From: Haloplanus vescus
GTDB taxonomy: Archaea > Halobacteriota > Halobacteria > Halobacteriales > Haloferacaceae
DNA length: 64,000 nucleotides
Direction: 5' to 3'
Assembly (NCBI RefSeq): GCF_900107665.1
Contig: NZ_FNQT01000001.1
Coordinates: 169,742 to 233,741, forward strand
Shown: positions 15,862-24,694 of the stretch, piece by piece
How the letters are laid out: each line of letters starts with the position of its first letter
Position numbering within the stretch: the first letter of the stretch is position 1
Position numbers and translations under genes: made by a program
Notes under the pieces: model-generated
Database searches by the model: none
The model's input: the letters and a program-made list of their open reading frames with translations, nothing else
What the model was told of the DNA's origin: nothing

Positions 15862-17022
15862 TTGGCCCGCACCGGCGAAATTGACGGTGTACGAATTTTC
15901 GATACGACGCTCCGAGACGGTGAGCAGTCGCCACGCACGTCGTTCAGTTACGACGAGAAGCGAGACATCGCCGCAGTCCTTGACGAGATGGGTACCCACG
16001 TCATCGAGGCGGGGTTCCCGGTCAACTCGGACGCGGAGTTCGAGGCCGTTCGAGACATCTCGAACGCCACCGACACGACGGTGTGTGGCCTCGCCCGCGT
16101 CGTCGACAAGGACGTGGAGGCGGCGCTCGACTCGGGCGTGGACCTGGTTCACGTCTTCGTGAGTACGAGCGACGTGCAGTTGCAAGACTCCATGCACGCC
16201 TCGCGCGAGGAGGCGGTCGACCGCGCCGTCGAAGCGGTCGAACGCGTCAAAGAGGCTGGCGTGGAGTGTATGTTCTCGCCGATGGACGCCACCCGAACCG
16301 ACGACGACTTCCTCGTCGACGTGGTGGAGGCCGTCAGCGAGGCGGGGACCGACTGGATCAACATCCCAGACACCTGCGGGGTTGCGACGCCCACGCGGTT
16401 CATGGACTTGGTTCAGATGGTCCGCGAGAACACCGACGCCAGGGTCGACGTGCACGCGCACGACGACTTCGGTCTGGCGACGGCCAACGCCATGGCTGGC
16501 TTCGAGGCTGGGGCGGCGCAGGCGCAGGTGTCGGTCAACGGCATCGGCGAACGCGCCGGCAACGCGGCCTTCGAGGAAGTCGTGATGGCGTCCGAAGCGC
16601 TGTACGACGTCGACACCGGTATCGACACGACCCGCATCACGGAACTGTCCCGGATGGTCGAGGAGTACAGCGACATTCCGAACCCGCCGAACAAGCCCGT
16701 CGTGGGACGCAACGCCTTCTCTCACGAGAGCGGCATCCACGCCGCGGGCGTCATCGAGAACTCGGACACGTTCGAGCCGGGTGTGATGACGCCTGAGATG
16801 GTGGGTGCGACCCGCGAGTTCGTCCTCGGGAAGCACACGGGGACCCACTCGGTGCGCAAGCGCCTCGAGGAAATCGGCTACGCGCCGACCGACTCCGAGG
16901 TGCGTGCCGTCACGCGCTTGGTCAAAGACTACGGCGCGGACAAGCAGCGCGTGACCATGGCCGACCTCCGACGCTTCGCCCGCGAGGAGAACGTCACTCG
17001 CGAGGAGGAGGTTCGCGCCTGA
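15862..17022 (+). CDS. leuA: 2-isopropylmalate synthase family (LeuA/CimA), 5' end apparently frameshifted
   Basis: Claisen-type synthase that condenses acetyl-CoA with a 2-oxoacid. Barrel motifs are intact: FDTTLRDGEQSP near residue 13, SPMDATRTD near 137, NIPDTCGVATP near 160, HAHDDFGLA (metal His) near 194, GIGERAGNAAFEE near 223 and HESGIHAAG near 285. It is 386 residues long and lacks the C-terminal LeuA regulatory dimer domain, like other short archaeal forms, so leucine feedback by that domain is not expected. A citramalate synthase role is possible. The coordinates given use a TTG start. The promoter and the ATG at 15801 (MSNDMEDSSDTPADR) are in another frame, while the family N-terminus EFFQGT is encoded in this frame just before the TTG. 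One base too many near 15838-15844 would explain this. It is first in the operon. Confidence 0.85.
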   Translation: MARTGEIDGVRIFDTTLRDGEQSPRTSFSYDEKRDIAAVLDEMGTHVIEAGFPVNSDAEFEAVRDISNATDTTVCGLARVVDKDVEAALDSGVDLVHVFVSTSDVQLQDSMHASREEAVDRAVEAVERVKEAGVECMFSPMDATRTDDDFLVDVVEAVSEAGTDWINIPDTCGVATPTRFMDLVQMVRENTDARVDVHAHDDFGLATANAMAGFEAGAAQAQVSVNGIGERAGNAAFEEVVMASEALYDVDTGIDTTRITELSRMVEEYSDIPNPPNKPVVGRNAFSHESGIHAAGVIENSDTFEPGVMTPEMVGATREFVLGKHTGTHSVRKRLEEIGYAPTDSEVRAVTRLVKDYGADKQRVTMADLRRFAREENVTREEEVRA

Positions 17023-17101
17023 GCCCGCCGGGCCGTATCGGGCCCGTCGCCGGGCCGCGACGGAAACAGTTATACGGCCGGCGAGGCACTCAACGGGTAC
17101 G

Positions 17102-17212
17102 ATGAGAGGGTTCGGTCACGCTCACGACGCCGTCGTGGGCGCCGATCACAGTGGTCGCCGGCGCGGACGCGGAGCCGTCGGTCGACTCGACCCAATTGTA
17201 GGGGCTGTATAG
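17102..17212 (+). CDS. Possible leader peptide ORF upstream of ilvB
   Basis: A 36-residue frame starts at an ATG correctly spaced behind a TATA-like box, so it would be read as a leaderless message. It contains Val five times, plus Leu and Ile, with the end reading RLDPIVGAV before the stop at 17210-17212. The hairpin AGGGGCT-GTAT-AGCCCCT (17200-17217) spans the stop codon. Its composition and position recall amino-acid-sensing leader peptides of bacterial ilv operons, but Arg and Gly are also frequent and no alternative pairing was established. It may be a chance frame. Confidence 0.35.
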   Translation: MRGFGHAHDAVVGADHSGRRRGRGAVGRLDPIVGAV

Positions 17213-17217
17213 CCCCT
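17200..17217 (+). other. Hairpin at the stop codon of the ilvB leader frame
   Basis: AGGGGCT and AGCCCCT form a perfect 7-bp stem with a GTAT loop, and the leader frame's TAG falls inside it. No T-run follows, so it is not a classical intrinsic terminator. It could pause polymerase or the ribosome. Confidence 0.5.
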
Positions 17218-17318
17218 CACACCACCTTCCTCGGACCCCGACCGTACCGTACATAGCCAGACGGCCACACGACCATGATCCAACCACATCGACAGCGACC
17301 GACGGACAGTTCACGACC

Positions 17319-19082
17319 ATGAGCGAGCGAACGACCAAACCACCGGAGGAAGAGGAGGCAGAGAGCGACGCGGACGCCGACACGACGCCGACGCCCGTGA
17401 CGTCGGGCGCCACCTCGACGGTGCGCGCCCTCGAAAATGCCGGCATCGAAGTCATGTTCGGCGTGCAGGGCGGGGCAATCATGCCGGTGTACGACGCCCT
17501 CTGGGACTCGGACCTCCGGCACGTCATGATGGCCCACGAACAGGGCGCGGCCCACGCCGCCGACGCGTACAACGTGGTGTCCGGCAAGCCGGGCGTCTGC
17601 CTGGCTACGTCAGGTCCCGGCGCGACCAACCTCGTGACGGGACTCGCCGACGCCAACATGGACTCCGACGCCGTGGTGGCGCTGACCGGCCAGGTGCCCC
17701 AGCACATGGTCGGCAGCGACGCCTTCCAGGAGACGGACACGACGGGCATCACCGCCCCCATCACGAAGAACAACTACTTCGCGAGCGACCCCGACACCGT
17801 CGGCGACACCGTCGGCGAGGCGGTGGCACTCGCACGGAGCGGTCGGCCCGGCCCCACGCTGGTCGACCTGCCGAAAGACGTGACCAACGCGGAGACGGAC
17901 CGCGAACCCGGTATGGCCCAGACGCCAGAGACGTACACGCCACAGGACGAGGCCGACCCCGAGTCGGTCGAGACGGTGGCTGACGCCATCGAAGCGGCGG
18001 AGAAACCGCTGCTCCTGTTCGGCGGCGGCGTCGTGAAGGCGAACGCCGCGGACGTGGCTCGCGAGTTCGCCATGGAGTACGAGCTGCCCGTCGTGACGAC
18101 CATGCCCGGCATCGGGACGATGCCCGAGGACCACGACCTCTGTCTCTCGTGGGCGGGCATGCACGGCACCGGCTACGCCAACATGGCGATCAACCACACG
18201 GACCTGCTGATCGCCGTCGGCACCCGGTTCGACGACCGCCTGACAGGCGGCATCGAGACGTTCGCGCCGAGCGCGGAAGTCGCGCACATCGACATCGACC
18301 CCGCCGAAATCAGCAAGAACATCCACGCGGACTACCCGCTCATCGGCGACGCGGGGCGCGTCCTCGAACAGCTGGACGACGCGCTGACTGGCGCCCCCGA
18401 CGTCGACGACTGGCGCGAGCAGTGTCAGACGTGGAAAGAGCAGTATCCGATGGATTACGCGGCGCCGGACGACGAACCGCTCAAACCGCAGTTCGTCGTC
18501 GAGGCACTCGACGAGGCCACGAGCGACGAGGCGGTCGTCACCTCGGGCGTCGGCCAGCATCAGATGTGGGCGTCCCAGTACTGGACGTTCCGCGAGCCGC
18601 GAAAGTGGATTTCCTCACACGGCCTCGGGACGATGGGCTACGGCCTGCCCGCGGCCATCGGGGCACGTCTCGCGGCCGACGACGACGAAGAGGTCGTCTG
18701 CGTCGACGGCGACGGCTCCTTCCTGATGACGGTCGAAGAGCTCTCGGTCGCAGTGCGTGAGAACCTCGACATCACGATAGCCATCCTGAACAACGAGTAC
18801 ATCGGGATGGTCCGGCAGTGGCAGGACGCCTTCTTCGACGGCCGACACATGGCCGCCGGCTACAGCTGGATTCCGGAGTTCGACAAACTCGCGGAGGCCT
18901 TTGGCGCTCGCGGCTGGCGCGTCGACGACTACGACGAAGTCGCCGACGCAGTCGAAGAGGCGCTGAACTACGACGGCCCGTCGGTCATCGATTTCCACAT
19001 CGACCCCGAGGAGAACGTCTACCCGATGGTGCCAAGTGGCGGCGCAAACGACAAATTCGCACTCTCGGAGGATCAACTATGA
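17319..19082 (+). CDS. ilvB: Acetolactate synthase large subunit
   Basis: Thiamine-diphosphate enzyme (587 residues) that makes acetolactate or acetohydroxybutyrate, first committed step to Val, Leu and Ile. An acidic, haloarchaea-typical N-terminal tail of about 35 residues precedes the domains. The PYR domain has GVQGGAIMPVYDAL near 48 and the activating Glu in MMAHEQGAAHAADAYN near 72. The central domain has GVGTRFDDR-type sequence near 300 (AVGTRFDDRLTGG). The ThDP/Mg domain has GDGSFLMTVEELSVAVRENL near 465 with NNEYIGMV. The final segment IDFHIDPEENVYPMVPSG matches AHAS rather than pyruvate oxidase. Its stop overlaps the ilvN start (ATGA). Confidence 0.95.
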   Translation: MSERTTKPPEEEEAESDADADTTPTPVTSGATSTVRALENAGIEVMFGVQGGAIMPVYDALWDSDLRHVMMAHEQGAAHAADAYNVVSGKPGVCLATSGPGATNLVTGLADANMDSDAVVALTGQVPQHMVGSDAFQETDTTGITAPITKNNYFASDPDTVGDTVGEAVALARSGRPGPTLVDLPKDVTNAETDREPGMAQTPETYTPQDEADPESVETVADAIEAAEKPLLLFGGGVVKANAADVAREFAMEYELPVVTTMPGIGTMPEDHDLCLSWAGMHGTGYANMAINHTDLLIAVGTRFDDRLTGGIETFAPSAEVAHIDIDPAEISKNIHADYPLIGDAGRVLEQLDDALTGAPDVDDWREQCQTWKEQYPMDYAAPDDEPLKPQFVVEALDEATSDEAVVTSGVGQHQMWASQYWTFREPRKWISSHGLGTMGYGLPAAIGARLAADDDEEVVCVDGDGSFLMTVEELSVAVRENLDITIAILNNEYIGMVRQWQDAFFDGRHMAAGYSWIPEFDKLAEAFGARGWRVDDYDEVADAVEEALNYDGPSVIDFHIDPEENVYPMVPSGGANDKFALSEDQL

Positions 19083-19669
19083 GCGGCGGACTGGACGGCC
19101 CGGAACCGGAGGAGCGAGCGACGCCCGAGGGCCGGCGCAACTCCCAAGGCATTCGTATCGACCCCGAAGTCGAGGCGGAACCGGAGCCCCAGCGGGCGGT
19201 TCTCTCGGCACTCGTGAAACACGAACCCGGTGTGCTGGCGAACGTCTCCGGGCTCTTCCGACGCCGGCAGTTCAACATCGAAAGCCTCACCGTGGGGCCG
19301 ACCACTGATCCGGACAGAGCGCGGATTACGCTCGAAATCAAAGAGCCCGAACCGGGCATCGAACAGGCCAAGAAACAACTTGAGAAGCTCGTCCCCGTCA
19401 TCTCGGTCACCGAACTCGAGTCTAACGCCATCCGGCGCGAACTCGCGCTGATCAAGGTGGACGGCAGCGACCCCGACCAAGTCGGGGCCGTCGCCGAGAT
19501 GTACGACGGCAAGACCGTCGACGTCTCTCAGCAGTCGGTGACGGTCGAAATCACGGGTAGCGAGCAGAAAATCGACGCTGCGGTCGAGACGTTCGGCCGG
19601 TTCGGCATCCACGAGATAGTCCGAACCGGGACGGCGGCTCTCGAACGCGGCACGCGGAAGACGACATAA
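19079..19669 (+). CDS. ilvN: Acetolactate synthase regulatory (small) subunit
   Basis: Protein of 196 residues that activates IlvB and gives it valine feedback. After an acidic tail of about 40 residues the ACT domain begins ([37 protein letters not shown]). The second half ([19 protein letters not shown]...[31 protein letters not shown]) is the ferredoxin-like C-terminal domain. It is translationally coupled to ilvB by a 4-base overlap and followed after 2 bases by ilvC. Confidence 0.94.
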   Translation: MSGGLDGPEPEERATPEGRRNSQGIRIDPEVEAEPEPQRAVLSALVKHEPGVLANVSGLFRRRQFNIESLTVGPTTDPDRARITLEIKEPEPGIEQAKKQLEKLVPVISVTELESNAIRRELALIKVDGSDPDQVGAVAEMYDGKTVDVSQQSVTVEITGSEQKIDAAVETFGRFGIHEIVRTGTAALERGTRKTT

Positions 19670-19671
19670 CC

Positions 19672-20712
19672 ATGAGCGAAACCGAATTCACCGTTCCAGT
19701 GTACTACGACGACGACGCGGATAGTGACGCAATCGCCGGCAAGACCGTGGCCGTACTCGGCTACGGCAGTCAGGGCCACGCCCACGCCCAGAACCTCGCC
19801 GACAGCGGGGTCGACGTGGTCGTTGGTCTCCGGAAAGACTCGGATTCGTGGGCGCAGGCCGAAAACGACGGCCTGCGCGTCGCGACGCCGGACGACGCCG
19901 CCGCGGAGGCGGACATCGTCTCGATGCTCGTCCCCGACACCGTTCAGCCTGCGGTGTTCGAGGCCATCAGCGACGGTCTGGAGGCTGGCGACACCCTCCA
20001 GTTCGCGCACGGCTTCAACATCCACTACAACCAGATTCAGCCCCCCGAGGACGTCGACGTGACGATGGTCGCCCCGAAGACGCCGGGGCACCTCCTGCGA
20101 CGCAACTACGTCGAGGACACGGGGACGCCGGCGCTGCTGGCCGTCTACCAGAACGCGACGGACGAGGCCGACGAAGAGGCGCTCGCCTACGCGCAGGCCA
20201 TCGGCTGTACGCGCGCCGGCGTCGTCGAGACGACGTTCCAGGAAGAAGTCGAGACGGACCTCTTCGGCGAGCAGGCCGTCCTCTGTGGCGGCATCACGGC
20301 GCTCATCAAACACGCCTACGAGACGCTGGTCGACGCGGGCTACAGCCCCGAGATGGCCTACTTCGAGTGTCTCAACGAGATGAAGCTCATCGTCGACCTG
20401 ATGTACGAGGGCGGGATGGCGGAGATGTGGAACTCCGTCTCGGACACCGCCGAGTACGGTGGCCTGAAGGTCGGCCCCGAAATCGTCGACGAGGGCGTCC
20501 GCGAGAACATGGACGAAGCGCTCGAAGCCATCCAGAACGGCGAGTTCGCCCGTGACTGGGTCCTCGAGAACAAGGCCGGTCGCCCCGCGTACACGCAGCT
20601 CCACGAGGCCGACCGGAACCACGACATCGAGGACGTCGGCGCTCGACTGCGCGCGCTGTTCTCCTGGGCCGAGGAGTCCACGGAGGAAGCCGAGGCACCG
20701 GCCGATGACTGA
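19672..20712 (+). CDS. ilvC: Ketol-acid reductoisomerase (class I)
   Basis: NADPH- and Mg-dependent enzyme (346 residues) converting acetolactate to dihydroxyisovalerate. The Rossmann motif is [13 protein letters not shown] near residue 25. The helical knotted domain keeps the metal Glu/Asp positions ([12 protein letters not shown] near 198, [19 protein letters not shown] near 228). The usual PKGPGH loop reads PKTPGH here; haloarchaeal enzymes commonly differ at this Gly as far as I recall. A short acidic tail ends in EAEAPADD. The stop codon lies inside a 21-codon frame that bridges to leuC. Confidence 0.95.
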   Translation: MSETEFTVPVYYDDDADSDAIAGKTVAVLGYGSQGHAHAQNLADSGVDVVVGLRKDSDSWAQAENDGLRVATPDDAAAEADIVSMLVPDTVQPAVFEAISDGLEAGDTLQFAHGFNIHYNQIQPPEDVDVTMVAPKTPGHLLRRNYVEDTGTPALLAVYQNATDEADEEALAYAQAIGCTRAGVVETTFQEEVETDLFGEQAVLCGGITALIKHAYETLVDAGYSPEMAYFECLNEMKLIVDLMYEGGMAEMWNSVSDTAEYGGLKVGPEIVDEGVRENMDEALEAIQNGEFARDWVLENKAGRPAYTQLHEADRNHDIEDVGARLRALFSWAEESTEEAEAPADD

Positions 20713-20770
20713 ACGCGCGGACGGCCCGGACCGCCGCGACACCGCCGAGCGACGGGTACGACCACGATGA
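20705..20770 (+). CDS. 21-residue bridging microORF between ilvC and leuC
   Basis: It begins at an ATG overlapping the last codons of ilvC and ends in a TGA that overlaps the leuC ATG (ATGA). Ribosomes finishing ilvC could therefore pass through it into leuC. The peptide is mostly charged ([21 protein letters not shown]) and unlikely to fold. Its exact fit to both neighbours supports a coupling role more than a product; conservation is unknown. Confidence 0.4.
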   Translation: MTERADGPDRRDTAERRVRPR

Positions 20771-22185
20771 GCGAGGGAACGCTCTACGACAAGGTGTGGG
20801 ACCAGCACAAGGTGGCCGACCTGCCCAACGGGCAGGACCAGCTGTTCATCGGTCTCCACCTCATCCACGAGGTGACGAGTCCTCAGCCGTTCTCGGAACT
20901 GCGAGAGCGGGGCATCGAGGTTCCCTATCCCGAGCGCAACATCGCCACGGTGGACCACATCGTGCCGACGCGCCCGGAGGGTCGCGAGCGACCGCTGGCC
21001 GACGAATCGGCCGAGGGAATGCTCACGGCGCTCGAACGCAACACCTCGGAGACGGGCATCCAGTTCTACGGACTGGACTCGGACAAGCAGGGCATCACGC
21101 ACGTCGTCGCGCCCGAACTGGGTCTGACCCAACCGGGCATGACAGTCGTCTGTGGCGACTCCCACACCGCCACCCACGGCGCCTTCGGTTCCATCGCCTT
21201 CGGTATCGGCACGAGTCAGGTGCGCGACGTGCTGGCCTCCCAGTGTGTCGCCGCCGACAAGGCCGAAGTGCGACGTATCGAGGTGGACGGCACGCTCGAC
21301 GCAGGGGTCCACTCGAAGGACCTCATCCTGAAGATAATCGCCGAACTCGGCGTCGACGGCGGCGTCGGCTACGTCTACGAGTACGGCGGCGAAGCAGTCC
21401 ACGACCTGTCGATGGAAGAGCGCCTCGCGGTGTGTAACATGTCCATCGAGGGTGGCGCTCGCGCGGGCTACATCAACCCCGACGAGACCACCTACGAGTT
21501 CCTGCGCGGGCGGGAGTTCGCCCCCGAAGGCGACGCCTTCGAGGAGCGCAAGGAGTACTGGGAGTCCATCGCGAGCGACGACGACGCCGACTACGACGAC
21601 GTCGTCCACCTCGACGCCGACGACCTGGAACCGATGGTCACGTGGGGAACGAACCCCGGACAGGCCGTCGGTATCTCCGACCCCGTTCCGGCGCCGGAAG
21701 ACCTGCCGGAGGGCAAGCGAGACGCGGCCCGCACGGCACAGGAACACACCGGCGTCGAACCCGGCGAGACGATGGAAGGGTACGACATCGACGTGGCCTT
21801 CCTCGGGACGTGTACGAACGGCCGCGTGAGCGACTTCCGCGAGGCTGCGGCGGTTCTCGAAGGCCGCGAAGTCGACTCCGACGTGCGCGCCCTCGCCGTC
21901 CCCGGTTCGCAGACGGTGAAATCGAAGCTGGAAGCGGAAGGTATCGACCAAGTCTTCCGCGACGCCGGCTTCGAGTGGCGTGAAGCGGGCTGTTCGATGT
22001 GTCTGGCCATGAACGACGACTCCCTCGAAGGTGACGAGCGGTGTGCCTCCTCGTCGAACCGCAACTACGTGGGTCGACAGGGGAGCAAGGATGGCCGGAC
22101 GGTGCTGATGAGTCCCGCGATGGTCGCCGCCGCCGCCGTCGACGGCGCGGTGACCGACGTGCGCGACATGGAGGTGGACGCATGA
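20767..22185 (+). CDS. leuC: 3-isopropylmalate dehydratase large subunit
   Basis: Aconitase-family [4Fe-4S] enzyme subunit (472 residues) that isomerises 2- to 3-isopropylmalate, with LeuD. Signatures: the N-terminal LYDKVWDQHKV, GDSHTATHGAFGSIAFGIGTSQ near 130, and the three cluster cysteines in LGTCTNGRVSDF near 345 and CSMCLAMNDD near 408. RCASSSNRNYVGRQG near 426 is substrate-binding. The length matches bacterial-type LeuC rather than the shorter archaeal HacA form. Four-base overlaps join it to the microORF before it and leuD after it. Confidence 0.95.
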   Translation: MSEGTLYDKVWDQHKVADLPNGQDQLFIGLHLIHEVTSPQPFSELRERGIEVPYPERNIATVDHIVPTRPEGRERPLADESAEGMLTALERNTSETGIQFYGLDSDKQGITHVVAPELGLTQPGMTVVCGDSHTATHGAFGSIAFGIGTSQVRDVLASQCVAADKAEVRRIEVDGTLDAGVHSKDLILKIIAELGVDGGVGYVYEYGGEAVHDLSMEERLAVCNMSIEGGARAGYINPDETTYEFLRGREFAPEGDAFEERKEYWESIASDDDADYDDVVHLDADDLEPMVTWGTNPGQAVGISDPVPAPEDLPEGKRDAARTAQEHTGVEPGETMEGYDIDVAFLGTCTNGRVSDFREAAAVLEGREVDSDVRALAVPGSQTVKSKLEAEGIDQVFRDAGFEWREAGCSMCLAMNDDSLEGDERCASSSNRNYVGRQGSKDGRTVLMSPAMVAAAAVDGAVTDVRDMEVDA

Positions 22186-22796
22186 GTGACGTAGCCGTCG
22201 AGGAGATGAAAGTTCGACGCGTCGCCGGCACGGGCGTTCCGCTCCGCGGCGACGACATCGACACCGACCAGATAATCCCGGCTCGCTTCCTCAAGACCAC
22301 GACGTGGGAGGGCTTGGACGAGTACGCCTTCTACGACGCGCGTCGCGACGACGACGGCGAACTCAACGACCACCCCTTCAACGAGTACAAGGGAGCGAAC
22401 GTCCTCGTCGTCAACGACAACTTTGGCTGTGGCTCCTCGCGAGAGCACGCGCCGCGAGCAATCGCTCGCTGGGGCGTCGAAGCCATCATCGGCGAATCCT
22501 TCGCCGAAATCTTCGCTGACAACTGCAAGTCGCTCGGGATTCCGGCGGCGACGACGGACCCCGAGACGGTCGAAGAGCTGCAGACGTTCATCGAGGCGAA
22601 CCCCGAGGCGGGGGTCGAACTCGACGTCGTCGACGAGACGGTCACCTACGACGGCAAGACGGTCGACGTCGACATCAACGAGGCGATGCGCGGTGCGCTG
22701 GTGCAGGGCATCTGGGACACCGTCGCCTTGCTCCGGTCGAACATGGACGCCATCGACGAGACGGCGGCGGATCTGCCGTACGTCGACTCGAAATGA
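22182..22796 (+). CDS. leuD: 3-isopropylmalate dehydratase small subunit
   Basis: Swivelling domain partner of LeuC, 204 residues. It has [15 protein letters not shown] near residue 22 and the substrate loop [15 protein letters not shown] near 78. The C-terminal acidic part ([24 protein letters not shown]) is typical. It is coupled on both sides by ATGA overlaps (22182 with leuC, 22793 with leuB), so the three are made stoichiometrically. Confidence 0.95.
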   Translation: MSDVAVEEMKVRRVAGTGVPLRGDDIDTDQIIPARFLKTTTWEGLDEYAFYDARRDDDGELNDHPFNEYKGANVLVVNDNFGCGSSREHAPRAIARWGVEAIIGESFAEIFADNCKSLGIPAATTDPETVEELQTFIEANPEAGVELDVVDETVTYDGKTVDVDINEAMRGALVQGIWDTVALLRSNMDAIDETAADLPYVDSK

Positions 22797-23773
22797 ACGA
22801 GCGCATCGCAGTCCTGCCGGGCGACGGCATCGGTCACGAAGTCGTCCCCGCGACCCTTCGCGTCCTCGACGCCGTCGTGGACTTCGAGTACGACCACGTC
22901 GAAGCCGGCGACGCCGTCGCCGAACGGACGGGGGCGCCCCTGCCCGAAGAGACGCTGGAAGCCGTCTCGACGGCGGACGCGACGCTGTTCGGCGCGACTG
23001 GCGAAACGTCGGCAGACGTGATTCTCCCACTTCGGGAGGCCGTCGATTCGTTCGTCAACATTCGCCCCGCGCGGACTCACCCGGGTGTCGACGCTGTCCA
23101 GCCGGACACCGATATCGTCATCCTCCGCGAGAACACGGAGGGTGTCTACGCCGGTATCGAGGACCGACTGTCGGAGGACGTGTCGACGCTGACGCGACTG
23201 GTCACGCAGTCGGCCTCGCGTCGCCTCGGCGAGTTCGCGTGTGAGTACGTCGAGGCCAACGACCACGACGGGTTCACTATCGCCCACAAGAACAACGTGA
23301 TGCGCGTCACCGACGGCCTGTTCGTGGACACCATCGAGGAGGTGGCCACAGAGCACGGCGTCGACGTCGACGACGCGTACATGGACGCCATGGCGACGCA
23401 TCTCGCGATGGACCCGAGTCAGTACGACGTCATCGTCTGCCCCAACCTCGCGGGCGACGTGCTCTCGGACTTGGCGGCGGGGCTGGTCGGCGGCCTCGGC
23501 CTGCTTCCGAGCGCGAACGTCGGCTCCGACCGTGGTATCTTCGAACCCGTCCACGGCTGTGCGCCCGACATCGCGGGCGAGGGCGTCGCCAACCCGGCGG
23601 CGACGATGTTCTCGGCGGCGATGTTGCTCGAGTTCCTCGATTACGATTCGGAGGCGGACGCGGTGCGGAGCGCCGTCGAATCGACGCTCGAAGACGGGCC
23701 GCGGACGCCCGACCTCGGTGGGTCGGCGACGACCGACGATGTCGCCGACGCGGTCATCGACCGACTGCCCTGA
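22793..23773 (+). CDS. leuB: 3-isopropylmalate dehydrogenase
   Basis: Beta-decarboxylating dehydrogenase of 326 residues producing 2-oxoisocaproate. It has [20 protein letters not shown] at the N-terminus, [15 protein letters not shown] near 111, the catalytic Lys in [14 protein letters not shown] near 163, and [20 protein letters not shown] with metal Asp near 218. The C-terminus [26 protein letters not shown] is the cofactor loop. The serine-containing isopropylmalate signature is not obvious, so methylmalate or homoisocitrate activity cannot be excluded; the operon supports LeuB. Last gene of the operon. Confidence 0.93.
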   Translation: MNERIAVLPGDGIGHEVVPATLRVLDAVVDFEYDHVEAGDAVAERTGAPLPEETLEAVSTADATLFGATGETSADVILPLREAVDSFVNIRPARTHPGVDAVQPDTDIVILRENTEGVYAGIEDRLSEDVSTLTRLVTQSASRRLGEFACEYVEANDHDGFTIAHKNNVMRVTDGLFVDTIEEVATEHGVDVDDAYMDAMATHLAMDPSQYDVIVCPNLAGDVLSDLAAGLVGGLGLLPSANVGSDRGIFEPVHGCAPDIAGEGVANPAATMFSAAMLLEFLDYDSEADAVRSAVESTLEDGPRTPDLGGSATTDDVADAVIDRLP

Positions 23774-23794
23774 CGGGCGTCGGGACCTGTTCTG

Positions 23795-24235
23795 CTAGGC
23801 TTCGTACTCGTCGCGCACGTCGTCCCACTTGCCTCGCTCTTCGAGGTGGTCTTGGAGGGCGGACGCGTACTCGTCGACGAGTCGCTCGGCGGCCTCCAGT
23901 TTCGCCTCGCTATCGTCGTCGCCGAGGCCGAGGGCGCCGCGCACGGCGTCGAGGACGCCGGTTCCGCTGTCGCGGCCCTGCTGTCCGCCGGCGGGGCCGC
24001 CCGCGCCCATCCCTTGCTGGACCTTCTCCAGTTCGGGGAGCATCTCCGGGAGGTTCTCCGTGTCGGCGACGACCCGCGCCCGGTCGGGGTCGTCGGCGTG
24101 TTCGATTTCGAAGTCAACGGCGGTCATGATGAGTCCCCACTCTTGATTCGAAAACTGGGAGTCTCTGACGCGCTCGCCGAACTCCTGATCGACGGCCATC
24201 CGGTCGCCGACGATGCTGTCGGTCCAGTTCGACAT
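23795..24235 (-). CDS. Conserved small haloarchaeal protein (DUF5799-like)
   Basis: Protein of 146 residues similar to a haloarchaeal family I recall as DUF5799. A conserved N-terminus (WTDSIVGDRMAVDQEF, FSNQEWGLIMTAVDFEIE) leads through PEMLPELEKVQQGM to a Gly-rich linker and a helical C-terminus (EAAERLVDEYASALQDHLE). Soluble; function unknown. It is convergent with leuB, separated by 21 bases. Confidence 0.72.
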   Translation of the reverse strand: MSNWTDSIVGDRMAVDQEFGERVRDSQFSNQEWGLIMTAVDFEIEHADDPDRARVVADTENLPEMLPELEKVQQGMGAGGPAGGQQGRDSGTGVLDAVRGALGLGDDDSEAKLEAAERLVDEYASALQDHLEERGKWDDVRDEYEA

Positions 24236-24478
24236 GGCCGCTCGTACGCCAAGCCGACGTATCAGGGTTTCCCACCGCGTACGCGCTCCGAATCGTACCC
24301 ATAACTTACGCGTCAGGGGGAGCGACGAAACGCCGAATATCGGTGTGGATGGCCCCGCGGTACGTCGTCACCGGCGCGACGATGGGGTGTCAGCACAATC
24401 GGCCGACAGCGCCGGGCTACCCCGACATATCGGTCAAGAAGACTTATATATAACCGTCGCGCCAGCACGGCTACGCAG

Positions 24479-24649
24479 ATGTTCGACTCACTGTCTCGTG
24501 CAGGCGCGTTCGCGGCGTATCAGCTCACCCTCGCGTTCGGTATCGCCCTGCTGCCGCTGGCGCTGTTCGCTCGCCAACTCGGCGTCACGATTCCGCTCGG
24601 TGACTTGGTGGCAGCGACCGGCGACGTTTACGACCGCGTGCGCCGATAG
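24479..24649 (+). CDS. Small single-span membrane protein upstream of psmB
   Basis: A 56-residue protein starts at an ATG placed about 30 bases after the clear TATA element CTTATATATAA (24442-24452), which supports leaderless transcription. Residues 10-31 (AFAAYQLTLAFGIALLPLALF) form one strong hydrophobic span, and the C-terminus is short and basic (VYDRVRR). The positive end suggests it faces the cytoplasm. No family recognised. It ends 45 bases before psmB, which has its own TATA-like box. Confidence 0.65.
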   Translation: MFDSLSRAGAFAAYQLTLAFGIALLPLALFARQLGVTIPLGDLVAATGDVYDRVRR

Positions 24650-24694
24650 CGTCGAAGGGTTGCATTTATCAGCGCGCCCCCGCAAGAATGGGTG

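Larger units (their letters stand above)
17023..17318 (+). promoter_or_regulatory. 296-base leader/promoter region before ilvB
   Basis: The gap opens with GC-rich dyads (GCCGGGCC...GGGCCCG, 17028-17057) that could end or pause the leuA transcript. A TATA-like AGTTATACGG at 17069-17078 is 29 bases before an ATG at 17102 that opens a 36-codon reading frame, and a 7-bp hairpin covers that frame's stop. From the hairpin to ilvB (17218-17318) I see no further feature. The layout suggests a second promoter for ilvB onward, with a leader. Confidence 0.5.

Noticed and set aside
19528-21951. Long minus-strand open frame (about 800 codons) opposite ilvC and leuC
   Set aside because: Its translation is low-complexity Arg/Val/Asp/Leu-rich with no domain, and the opposite strand encodes complete, recognisable enzymes. 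Such antisense frames are expected at this GC content.
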